From Cryobacterium sp. HLT2-28 (GTDB lineage: Bacteria > Actinomycetota > Actinomycetes > Actinomycetales > Microbacteriaceae): 64,000 nt of DNA. Where the stretch lies: NCBI RefSeq assembly GCF_004402495.1, contig NZ_SOFH01000009.1:84108-148107 (forward strand), read 5' to 3'. The position numbers and the translations under genes are program-made. Numbering within the stretch: position 1 is the stretch's first letter; every line of letters begins with the position of its first letter. Positions 17,339-33,534 of this stretch are shown here, piece by piece. Below the pieces are notes generated by a model. The model was not told where the DNA came from, did not search any database, and saw nothing but the letters and a program-made list of their open reading frames with translations.

Positions 17339-20230
17339 CTAGTCGCCGAAGTACACGTCGGGGGATACCGACGGTGCCGGCTTCGAGAACAGGTAGCCCT
17401 GGCCGTAGCGGCAGCCCATCCCCGTCAGGAGATCTCGTTGCCCGGTGGTCTCGATGCCTTCGGCGACGACGTCGAGGTTGAGGGAATCGGCCAGACGAAG
17501 GATGCCCTCGACGATCGCCCGGTCGTGCTCGGAGCGCTCGAGGTCACGGATGAAGGTGAGGTCGATCTTGAGCAGGTCCACGGTGAACGCCTTCAGGTGG
17601 GTGAAGGAGGAGTAGCCGGTGCCGAAGTCGTCGATGGCAAGCCGCACCCCGAGGGAGCGCAGTTCCTGGAAGGTGCGGGCGGCGGAGTCGATCGCGTCGA
17701 GCACGGCGCTCTCGGTCAATTCCAGCCAGAGCTGGTGCGGCGGAAGGCCGCTCTCCTTGAGGGCGCGTTTCACGACGGCCCCGAAGTCGTCCTGCACGAA
17801 CTGCCGCGGCGACACGTTCACGCTGACGGCCATGCCCTCGTCGAGGGAGGCCACCGCCTGGCAGGCCTGGCCGAGCACCGTGGTGCCGATTCCCTTGATC
17901 AGCCCGACTTCTTCGGCGATCGCGATGAACTCACCGGGGAGAACCAGCCCCCGTTCGGGGCGCCGCCATCGTGCGAGCGCCTCGGTGGCCACGACGGTCC
18001 GTTGCTGCAGGTCGACGATCGGCTGGAACCACGTCTCGATTTCGCCGAGATCCACCGCGTCACGCAGGGCCAGCTCGGTGTCGAGCCTGCGCTCGATCCT
18101 CGCGCGCAGGTCGTCGTCGAAGACCTCGTAGCGGGCCCGGCCCCGGCCCTTCGCGAGGTACATGGCCTGGTCGGCGTTGCGCAGCAGCGATTCGGCATCG
18201 TCGTGGCCGAGACCGAACGCGATGCCGATGCTGGCGTCGACGGATGCGACCTGGTCGCCGACGTGGATCGGCTCGGCGATGGCCTTCTGCAGCGCCTCGG
18301 CGATCTTGTGCACGTCACGGTTACTGCCGACATCCGGGCAGATCACGACGAATTCGTCGCCGCCGATGCGGGAGACCGTGTCGGTTGCCCGGGCGTTCAT
18401 CCGCAGACGGATACCGACCTCGGTCAGCACGGCGTCACCGGCGTGGTGGCCGAGGCTGTCGTTGACGAACTTGAACCGGTCGAGGTCGATGAACAGCACG
18501 GCGACGCCCTGGCCCTGATGCGCGGCCCGGATAAGCGCCTGGTTAAGCCGGTCGAGCAGCAGCAGGCGGTTGGGCAGACTGGTCAGGGGATCGTGGAAGG
18601 CGAGGTGCTCCACTCGCGCCTCGGCCAGCCGGCGGGCGGTGATGTCCTCCAGTTGATAGAGGAGTCCCCCGGTCGACTCTCCCTCGTTGATCTCGGCGAT
18701 GCTGACCTTGACCCAGGTTTCCTCTGCATCGACGCGTCGCATCCGTCGGTCCATTCGCTGGCGGGTGGACGGCCCGTCGGTGAGGCTGATTCGATCGCCG
18801 CCGTCGGCTCCGGCCGGCATGAAGATCTCGTCGATGTGGCCCGTGATCACGGCGGTGGACCGCCCGGCAAGGTCGAACAGGCGTTTGTTGGCCTCCAGCA
18901 CCTCTCCGTCGAGAGAGACGATCGCCGTGCCCAGAGGCGAGGACGCGAAGGCCGCCTCGAAGCGTGCCCGCGCTGCGGCGGCCGCTTCCTCGGCGTCGCG
19001 CAGCTCGGTGATATCGGTCACGGTGGCCAGATGACCGGTGACTGTCACGGCATCCAGGCCGTGGATCGGCGCGGTGCTGACCTGGACCCAGTGCACCAGG
19101 CCCTGCGGGTTGAGGAAGCGGAGGGTCGTCTCATAGATCGACCCGGCAGCGACCGCCGCGCCCCACTCCCCTGATACCCGATCAACGTCATCCGGGTGCA
19201 TCGCCCGCACCCAGCCGTCGCCCAGGCATTCGCGCAGGGGCAGGCCGCTCAGGGCGAGCCACTGGTCGTTCGCGGTGAGGAGGCCTCCCTCGGAGTCCAG
19301 CTGGACGATGCCGACCGGGGCGATCTTGATGAACGTGTGAAGTTTGTCGGCGACTTCGCCCAGTTCCCGGGTGCGACGATCGACGGTCTCCTCGAGGGTG
19401 TGGTTGACCTCGGCCAGGGCCTGCATGGCTTCGTTGCGCTGCCGGTCGAGTTCCCGGAGCTTGAGGGCCGCGATCCACATCAGCGCGACGCCCAGCACCG
19501 TCATGCTCATGATGAGGATGGCGACGCCGAACACCGTGTCGTACAGGCCCTCGCGCTGCCCCAAGATGCGCAGCCAGCCGAGGAGGAAGGGCCCAAGGAC
19601 GAGGAACGGCACGGCACGGCGCATCAGTTGGCCCGCGCTGCCCCGCTCGCGAAGCAATCCCACCAGGCCCACCGTGGGCTGCTGAAGCAGCACCGCCACC
19701 GACAGAATGGCGAGGCTCAGCGCCGTGTGCAGTGCGATGCTCGTGAACCCGGCCACGGTGTAGAGGGAAGAAACACCATAGGCATAGCCCAGGAGGGCTA
19801 TCAGGCTGATCAGCAGGGAGGCATGCGCGAAGACCTGCGTCAGGGTGGTGCGGGACAGCCGCACCGCGATCGCGGCCGTGCCGAGGAGGATCAGCCCCAC
19901 CGCCGAGAGCGGCGCCATCCGCGGTTCCTGGCCGGCCAGGTCGATCCCCGGCACCCACCCGGCGATGCCGAACGTGGACCCGAGCGCGTACCCGACCAGG
20001 GTCGCAAGTGCGAGGGCGACCGTGACGGCGGCCAGGCTTACGGCCGCCCACCGATGCGCGAGCCCGACGGAAAGTGACAACACGATCAGGGCGACGGCGG
20101 TGATCGGTTTCATCGGCGCGAGATGCGGCAGCACTGTCGTCAACGCGGCGGTGCCGGTGTACCAGCCGATCAGGACGACGAGTCCGACGGCCCCGACGAG
20201 GACCGCCCCGATCCGACTTGTCAAACCCAT
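17339..20230 (-). CDS. Membrane PAS-PAS-GGDEF-EAL cyclic-di-GMP enzyme
   Basis: 963 residues from the ATG at 20230 (GGGAGC upstream). Residues 1-270 hold about eight membrane helices in a MASE-like sensor; a coiled-coil, two PAS domains (about 305-410 and 425-535), GGDEF (about 545-705) and EAL (about 715-960) follow. The diguanylate cyclase motif SRIGGDEF is intact, with an RATD inhibitory site five residues before it. The phosphodiesterase residues are also present (EAL, NVSPRQF, ELTES, DDFGTG, LLKID, EGIE), so both activities are possible. It lies directly upstream of and collinear with pilB. Confidence 0.92.
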   Translation of the reverse strand: MGLTSRIGAVLVGAVGLVVLIGWYTGTAALTTVLPHLAPMKPITAVALIVLSLSVGLAHRWAAVSLAAVTVALALATLVGYALGSTFGIAGWVPGIDLAGQEPRMAPLSAVGLILLGTAAIAVRLSRTTLTQVFAHASLLISLIALLGYAYGVSSLYTVAGFTSIALHTALSLAILSVAVLLQQPTVGLVGLLRERGSAGQLMRRAVPFLVLGPFLLGWLRILGQREGLYDTVFGVAILIMSMTVLGVALMWIAALKLRELDRQRNEAMQALAEVNHTLEETVDRRTRELGEVADKLHTFIKIAPVGIVQLDSEGGLLTANDQWLALSGLPLRECLGDGWVRAMHPDDVDRVSGEWGAAVAAGSIYETTLRFLNPQGLVHWVQVSTAPIHGLDAVTVTGHLATVTDITELRDAEEAAAAARARFEAAFASSPLGTAIVSLDGEVLEANKRLFDLAGRSTAVITGHIDEIFMPAGADGGDRISLTDGPSTRQRMDRRMRRVDAEETWVKVSIAEINEGESTGGLLYQLEDITARRLAEARVEHLAFHDPLTSLPNRLLLLDRLNQALIRAAHQGQGVAVLFIDLDRFKFVNDSLGHHAGDAVLTEVGIRLRMNARATDTVSRIGGDEFVVICPDVGSNRDVHKIAEALQKAIAEPIHVGDQVASVDASIGIAFGLGHDDAESLLRNADQAMYLAKGRGRARYEVFDDDLRARIERRLDTELALRDAVDLGEIETWFQPIVDLQQRTVVATEALARWRRPERGLVLPGEFIAIAEEVGLIKGIGTTVLGQACQAVASLDEGMAVSVNVSPRQFVQDDFGAVVKRALKESGLPPHQLWLELTESAVLDAIDSAARTFQELRSLGVRLAIDDFGTGYSSFTHLKAFTVDLLKIDLTFIRDLERSEHDRAIVEGILRLADSLNLDVVAEGIETTGQRDLLTGMGCRYGQGYLFSKPAPSVSPDVYFGD

Positions 20231-20250
20231 GGTGCTCCCAGCTCGCGATG

Positions 20251-20301
20251 GGCGAGAATGCCGCCACCAGTAGAAGAATACGGGGTTCCGGCATTCTCGC
20301 C
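20251..20301 (-). promoter_or_regulatory. Perfect 13-bp inverted repeat in leader of the GGDEF-EAL gene
   Basis: Arms GGCGAGAATGCCG (20251-20263) and its exact complement (20289-20301), 25 nt apart. They end 20 nt before the GGDEF-EAL start codon. It could be the operator of a dimeric regulator or an mRNA hairpin that limits translation. The rest of the spacer 20231-20570 shows an AT-rich patch near 20352-20375 that may hold promoters for the two divergent genes, but nothing closer to consensus. Confidence 0.6.
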
Positions 20302-20570
20302 GTCCCGCGCCACGGATTCCTCTGTTATGGCGGTCTCGGGAGGCGTAGCATCATCTCTATATGCGATAGTCACCGCCCACCGATCCGAGGAAAGCCCGGT
20401 CGGGGGACGAGGAGTTCTAGTCCGCCACTGCGCTCGTCGCCACCGCGGCCGGCACTCCCACTCGGAAGCAGGCGCTAGCGGTCGGCCGAGACGGCGCGGG
20501 TCCGCGGCTGGGACCCCAGGGCGCTCTTCCTGTTCCGCCCGTTCCTTCATCGATGAGAAGGGATTCTCAC

Positions 20571-20942
20571 ATGTTCAAGGAAGTACACACGGTATTGCCC
20601 GCGGCAGATCTCAAGCGCGCGCAATCCTTCTATCACGACGCTCTCGACCTCGACCCTGCCGAGGTTCATCAAGGCGTTCTCGTCTACCGCCTGGATTCCG
20701 GCCAGGCCTTTGAAATCTATGAGACGAGCAATGCCGGAACCGCCAAGAACACGCAGATGGGTTGGGTGACCGACGATCTCGACAGTGAGATGACGAGGTT
20801 GCGGGCCCGCGGAGTGGTCTTCGAGGACTACGACATTCCCGGCATGAAAACCGTCAACGGGGTCGCGGCCAAGGACGAGATGAAGTCCGCCTGGTTCCGC
20901 GACACCGAGGGCAACTTCATCTGCGTTTCCGAGATGCTCTGA
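20571..20942 (+). CDS. VOC-family (glyoxalase-like) protein
   Basis: 123 residues from the ATG at 20571. Vicinal-oxygen-chelate fold: one beta-alpha-beta-beta-beta module begins VHTVLPAADLKRAQSFYHD and the second contains WFRDTEGNFICVSEML with the usual terminal Glu-like metal position. The substrate cannot be inferred; such single-chain proteins dimerise and include glyoxalases, dioxygenases and antibiotic-binding proteins. The ribosome site lies inside a small perfect hairpin (20554-20569). Divergent from the GGDEF-EAL gene and convergent with thiC. Confidence 0.8.
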   Translation: MFKEVHTVLPAADLKRAQSFYHDALDLDPAEVHQGVLVYRLDSGQAFEIYETSNAGTAKNTQMGWVTDDLDSEMTRLRARGVVFEDYDIPGMKTVNGVAAKDEMKSAWFRDTEGNFICVSEML

Positions 20943-20962
20943 CGTCAACCGGCCCGACCGGC

Positions 20963-20994
20963 CGCCTGGATGGCGCTTCGGCACCATCCAGGCG
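20963..20994. terminator. Bidirectional hairpin between VOC gene and thiC
   Basis: An 11-bp perfect stem (20963-20973 with 20984-20994; CGCCTGGATGG and complement) and a 10-nt loop containing CTTCGG. It lies in the 69-bp gap between convergent genes, so it probably terminates both. Confidence 0.8.
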
Positions 20995-21011
20995 CGGACG
21001 GCAAGGCAATG

Positions 21012-22759
<1,748 letters not shown>

Positions 22760-22812
22760 ATGTGTTGACTCCACCACCCTATCCGCGAATCGGACGCCGG
22801 CGAACTGTCCGG

Positions 22813-23499
22813 CTACGCCCCGGCCCAGACGTTGGCGATGATGTCGTGGGTGTAACCGTCGGGGCCCGAGTTGACGTAGTGGGTCGCCAGCCAGATCCCG
22901 TCCCGGACGAAGTGCGACTCACCGGAGGTGCCGGCATCCCCGCTGGTCTCGGTGACGCAGCGCAGCCCGCCGAGCTCCTCGTAACAGGTCATCCCGGCGG
23001 CGGCGAGGCGCGCCTTCACGGCCGCGCTCTGCTCCGCGGTGACCCAGACCAGGTTCGTGGTGAGCCCGCTGTCGGAGCCGCCCTTCGGGTTTCCCCAGAC
23101 GCAGGTGAGCTTGTCGGCCGCGTCGATGACCGTGCTGAGTTCGGCATCCGCTGTGCCGTGCCGCACTTCGGAGTCCGCCGCTTCGGTCCAGGCCGGGTTG
23201 AGCACCGCCGTGCCGAATGCCGCCGCCATCGCCGGGCTGTAGAGTTCGCCGCAGGTCGACGGATGCGGCCCGGCCGGGGTGGCCGCCGGGGCAGGCGCCG
23301 CGGCCAGGGCCACCGGCGCCGGGGTCTTGCTCGGTTGGGGGCGGGCGCCCGCGGCGGTGTCACCGGGCAGGCCGGCGCCGCCGCGCCAGACGATGAGCAG
23401 CACGACGAGGGTCACGACCAGCGCCGAGCCGATAGCGCCGAGCAGGAACCAGAGCCGGCGCCGGGCGCGCGGTGGAGCGGACGGAGCTGGTGCGGTCAT
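22813..23499 (-). CDS. Membrane-anchored extracytoplasmic protein of unknown function
   Basis: 228 residues. Basic cytoplasmic N-terminus (PPRARRR), one membrane helix near 15-38 (LWFLLGAIGSALVVTLVVLLIVW), an Ala/Pro linker to about 80, then a globular domain with four cysteines (STCGEL, LTCVWG, MTCYEEL, LRCVTE), presumably two disulfides. I do not recognise the family. It is a single gene between the rpoC terminator region and the thiC riboswitch. Confidence 0.65.
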   Translation of the reverse strand: MTAPAPSAPPRARRRLWFLLGAIGSALVVTLVVLLIVWRGGAGLPGDTAAGARPQPSKTPAPVALAAAPAPAATPAGPHPSTCGELYSPAMAAAFGTAVLNPAWTEAADSEVRHGTADAELSTVIDAADKLTCVWGNPKGGSDSGLTTNLVWVTAEQSAAVKARLAAAGMTCYEELGGLRCVTETSGDAGTSGESHFVRDGIWLATHYVNSGPDGYTHDIIANVWAGA

Positions 23500-23615
23500 T
23501 GGCGAACCCCCTGGCAGATTGGGGCCAGCCTAGCGGGCACGGTGGTCTCGACGGGCTCGATCACCGGGCGGGTCCGATGATCGGCCATTGGGCTCGTCGA
23601 CATCACCGGGGCTCA

Positions 23616-23657
23616 ACGACGGATGGCCCCCTGCCGAAGCAGGGGGCCATCCGTTGT
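23616..23657 (-). terminator. Strong rpoBC terminator hairpin
   Basis: Sixteen perfectly paired bases (23619-23634 with 23639-23654) close a CGAA tetraloop, and pairing extends to 19 bp with one wobble. It begins 13 nt after the rpoC stop codon. There is no U-tract. This is the strongest simple hairpin in the window and fits the end of the rpoBC transcript. Confidence 0.92.
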
Positions 23658-23669
23658 AGCTAGCGAATG

Positions 23670-27566
<3,897 letters not shown>

Positions 27567-27611
27567 TTTCTCTCCTTGGAAAGTTTTCGAAGTTTTCGTC
27601 AGTGGCCGGGC

Positions 27612-31106
<3,495 letters not shown>

Positions 31107-31201
31107 GGAAATAACCTCCGTGGACCCCGTCAGGTCTAGTCACTGTTAGTAATGAATACCGAGTACGAACTCCACAGACCCTCCGTATATCTGAACCCGC
31201 T

Positions 31202-31229
31202 GATATAACTGAAACGAGGTATGCCTCAA
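31202..31229 (-). promoter_or_regulatory. Candidate rpoBC promoter
   Basis: On the minus strand TTGAGG (31229-31224) is followed after 16 nt by TATATC (31207-31202), about 95 nt before the rpoB start. The -35 box overlaps a small inverted repeat (CTCAAG at 31225-31230, CTTGAG at 31235-31240). The spacer 31107-31422 (316 bp) otherwise shows an AT-rich stretch of about 100 bp next to rpoB and no gene. Confidence 0.4.
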
Positions 31230-31422
31230 GGTGGCTTGAGCACGCAAAGCCGACCGCAATATGAAGGCAGAGATTTGTCTGGGAGCGCAAAGATCAAGCA
31301 TAGGCGCTTTCCCACGCCGTGTCCACCTCAATCTTGACCTTCCCGGAATTCTCAGGTATAACCCACCTTCGCGTCGGCCGGATGGGCGGAGGCGCGGCCG
31401 GCGGAGGGCGCAGACTGGGGGG

Positions 31423-32292
31423 ATGAGCAGGGTTGAAGCGCAGCATCCGTCGGTCACGTTGAAACTCAGCGGGCACCTGGCCGTGATCGAACCCGACCGG
31501 TTCACCCCGGGCAGTTTCAACCTGATCGTGGACGGCACGCCCCAGTCGCACGTCAACGTCGACCACCCCGACGAGTTGTTCTTCGAGTACGTGCAGCGGA
31601 TCGGGCACGTGATCGACCTGATCGGCGAAGTCGGCGAGCCGATCACCGCGGTGCACCTCGGCGCCGGCGCACTGACGCTCCCCCGCTACGTCGAGGCGAC
31701 CAGGCCCGGCTCCCGGCAGCAGGTGGTGGAGCTGGAGAGCGACCTGATCGACTTCGTGCGCGCCGAACTGCCCTGGGACAAGCGCGCGCAGCTGCGGGTG
31801 CGGCACGGCGACGCCCGCGAGGTGCTCGGCAAGCTGCCCGCCGGGCTGCACGGCTCGGTCGACCTGGTCGTCGTGGACATCTTCTCCGGGGCGCGCACCC
31901 CCGCGCACGTGACCAGCCGCGAGTTCTACGAGCTGGCCGCGCCGCTGCTGAGCTCGAGGGGCGTCGTGGTGGTCAACGTCGCTGACGGGCCGGGCCTCGC
32001 CTTCGCCCGCGGCCAGGCCGCGACGCTGTCGGCCGTGTTCGACCATGTGCTCGGGCTCGCCGAGACCCAGGTGCTCAAGGGGCGCCGGTTCGGCAACATC
32101 GTGTTCGTGGCCGCCCACACTCCGATCGACCTGAGCTGGGTGTCGCGGCTGCTCGCCGGCGGCCCGCACCCGTCGAAGGTGGTCGAGGGGGCGGAGCTGC
32201 GCCAGTTCATGGCGAGCGCGCTCGTGACGACGGATGCGACGGCCACCCCGTCGCCGCTGCCCGGCCGCACGGTCTTCCAGATCGGCAACTGA
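31423..32292 (+). CDS. Spermidine-synthase-like methyltransferase-fold protein
   Basis: 289 residues from the ATG at 31423, preceded by a purine-rich GGGGGG. Rossmann-type class I fold as in SpeE: glycine loop TAVHLGAGALTLPRY, acidic ribose-binding position VELESDLIDF, and the post-strand motif DLVVVDIFSGARTPAHVT. Actinobacteria have many such SpeE-like proteins without proven polyamine activity. No SpeD or decarboxylase gene is nearby, so the substrate is open. Divergent from rpoB. Confidence 0.8.
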   Translation: MSRVEAQHPSVTLKLSGHLAVIEPDRFTPGSFNLIVDGTPQSHVNVDHPDELFFEYVQRIGHVIDLIGEVGEPITAVHLGAGALTLPRYVEATRPGSRQQVVELESDLIDFVRAELPWDKRAQLRVRHGDAREVLGKLPAGLHGSVDLVVVDIFSGARTPAHVTSREFYELAAPLLSSRGVVVVNVADGPGLAFARGQAATLSAVFDHVLGLAETQVLKGRRFGNIVFVAAHTPIDLSWVSRLLAGGPHPSKVVEGAELRQFMASALVTTDATATPSPLPGRTVFQIGN

Positions 32293-32324
32293 GTCGGCGG
32301 GGGCTCTTCCGATTCCACATTCCC

Positions 32325-32353
32325 TGTGGATAACTCAGCTTCCCTGTTGATAA
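32325..32353 (+). promoter_or_regulatory. Pair of DnaA-box-like sequences
   Basis: TGTGGATAA (32325-32333) is an exact match to the consensus DnaA box on the opposite strand, and TGTTGATAA (32345-32353) differs by one base. They are 20 bp apart, two helical turns, within a direct repeat TCCCTG-TGATAA-like block. The spacer 32293-32701 (409 bp) also holds a paired palindrome and a 12-bp tandem repeat and no gene. Confidence 0.4.
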
Positions 32354-32420
32354 CCGCGCCGACGACCCGGCTGCGTGGGCGGCGCCTCGCTGTTCCCCGA
32401 GCAGTACATCTCGCCTCCGC

Positions 32421-32516
32421 GTGGCTCACTCAGGAGATCCGGAGCCGGGCCCCGGCCAACACCCGGGATAGCGCGGGCGGGGCACGGCGGCATCCGGAAT
32501 CTCCTGAGTTAGCCAC
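32421..32516. repeat. Paired-palindrome intergenic element, copy 1
   Basis: Two arms of 22 and 23 nt (32421-32442 and 32494-32516) are inverted copies with one mismatch and one indel; the core is ACTCAGGAGAT. The 51-nt spacer is GC-rich. Copy 2, at 33308-33400, has the same architecture and related arms. Confidence 0.75.
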
Positions 32517-32542
32517 ATACTTCGGGGCGCGGTGCGGGCTCG

Positions 32543-32602
32543 GCGCGAAGCCCGGCGTGAGGCCCGGCGGGAAGCCCGACGGGAAGCCCGGCGCGAAACG
32601 CC
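32543..32602. repeat. Tandem 12-bp repeat, five units
   Basis: Five imperfect copies of GCGGGAAGCCCG run head to tail in the spacer before the TPR gene. They are open in one frame (repeated Arg-Arg-Glu-Ala) but without any supported gene, so they are treated as non-coding. Confidence 0.75.
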
Positions 32603-32701
32603 CCCGCACTGGGGGCGGCGGCCGCCGCGCCCGGGTTACTCTGGAGACGACCCGTTTTCACCCGCGGCACGCCCTGGCCGCCCTCGTTTCAGGAACACAC
32701 C

Positions 32702-33229
32702 CTGCCCATCATCATTGGCTACGACGCCGTCACCCTGCGTGAAAAAGTCGATCTCCGCGCTGCCGGCCTCCGTCTCGACGAACTCGGCGAACTGCGCAGC
32801 CTGTCTGCCCTCAACGAGAAGGTCGCCCTGCTGCGGCTGACCGGCCGCCTCGACGAGGCCTGGGACATCGCCAATACGGCGCTCCGCCAGGCCCGGTTCA
32901 CCGGGTCGCGGGAAGAGCTCGCAGCCAGTCGCATCCGTCGCGCCCAGGTGCAGCAGTTCCAGGGCAAACTCGACGAGGCCGCGGCCGAACTCACGCACTG
33001 CGTGCTGGAGTCGGAGACCCACGAGTGGGCCGGCGTCGCCGCGTTCGCCCGGGAGAACCGGGGCAAGGTCTACTTCGAACAGGGCGACCTCGATGGCGCC
33101 CTGGCCGACTTCACGGCCGCCGTGTTCCTGCGCGAGAAGGCGGGCGCCTCCTCGGAGCACCTCGAAAGCTCGCTGATCGCCGTGGCCGTGGTGGAGTCGT
33201 TCATCGCCGAGCAGCGCGAGGCCCGCTAG
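32702..33229 (+). CDS. TPR-like helical repeat protein with non-standard start
   Basis: About 175 residues of consistent coding frame ending at the TAG 33227-33229. The sequence LREKVDLRAAGLRLDELGEL and then repeated 34-residue helix pairs (RLTGRLDEAWDIANTALRQA, QFQGKLDEAAAELTHCVLES, YFEQGDLDGALADFTAAVFL) are tetratricopeptide repeats that typically mediate protein contacts. No ATG, GTG or TTG lies in frame before residue 83. The best candidate is CTG at 32702 with AGGA seven bases upstream; ATT at 32714 is an alternative. A sequencing error could also have hidden the true start. Confidence 0.75.
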   Translation: MPIIIGYDAVTLREKVDLRAAGLRLDELGELRSLSALNEKVALLRLTGRLDEAWDIANTALRQARFTGSREELAASRIRRAQVQQFQGKLDEAAAELTHCVLESETHEWAGVAAFARENRGKVYFEQGDLDGALADFTAAVFLREKAGASSEHLESSLIAVAVVESFIAEQREAR

Positions 33230-33242
33230 CCCGCGGCATCCG

Positions 33243-33302
33243 CTCTCCCGTCCCGTTCTCTCCCGTCCCGTCCTCTCCCGTCCCGTCCTTTCCCGTCCCG
33301 TC
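33243..33302. repeat. Tandem 15-bp repeat, four units
   Basis: Four copies of CTCTCCCGTCCCGTC with two substitutions overall, starting 14 nt after the TPR gene stop codon. It is pyrimidine-rich on the + strand. Part of a 305-bp spacer (33230-33534) made largely of repeats. Confidence 0.85.
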
Positions 33303-33307
33303 TCCGG

Positions 33308-33400
33308 GCATAACTCCTGCAGATCGGCTGTGGTCGGGATGCCCACCCCCGGTTTCACGCGGAAGTCCGGCTGCGGGCACCGAATCTGCAGGAGTTACGC
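33308..33400. repeat. Paired-palindrome intergenic element, copy 2
   Basis: Arms 33308-33327 and 33380-33400 are inverted copies of a 20/21-nt sequence with core TAACTCCTGCAGAT. The spacer is 52 nt, matching copy 1 at 32421-32516 (51 nt). The core contains the inner palindrome CTGCAG. Confidence 0.75.
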
Positions 33401-33463
33401 ACGTGGGGCATCGGGGGCATGCTGGATTCACGGCGGGTGAGACCTTGGTGCGGAGCCCCGGCT

Positions 33464-33515
33464 GGTGCGAAATGTTGGTGCGAGACGTTGGTGCGAGACA
33501 TTGGAGCGGGACGAG
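33464..33515. repeat. Tandem 13-bp repeat, four units
   Basis: Four copies of GGTGCGAGACGTT, the last degenerate, end 19 nt before the start codon of the sugar dehydrogenase gene. It would lie in or next to its promoter and leader. Confidence 0.8.
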
Positions 33516-33534
33516 TGAGGCGGCGAGGCAGGAG

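Noticed and set aside
32532..32840. Arg/Glu repeat frame over the 12-bp tandem repeat
   Set aside because: The coding signal in this area belongs to another frame (the TPR protein); the repeat is only incidentally open.
33243..33515. CRISPR-like array
   Set aside because: The repeats are 12-16 bp, contiguous and without spacers, and no cas gene is present.
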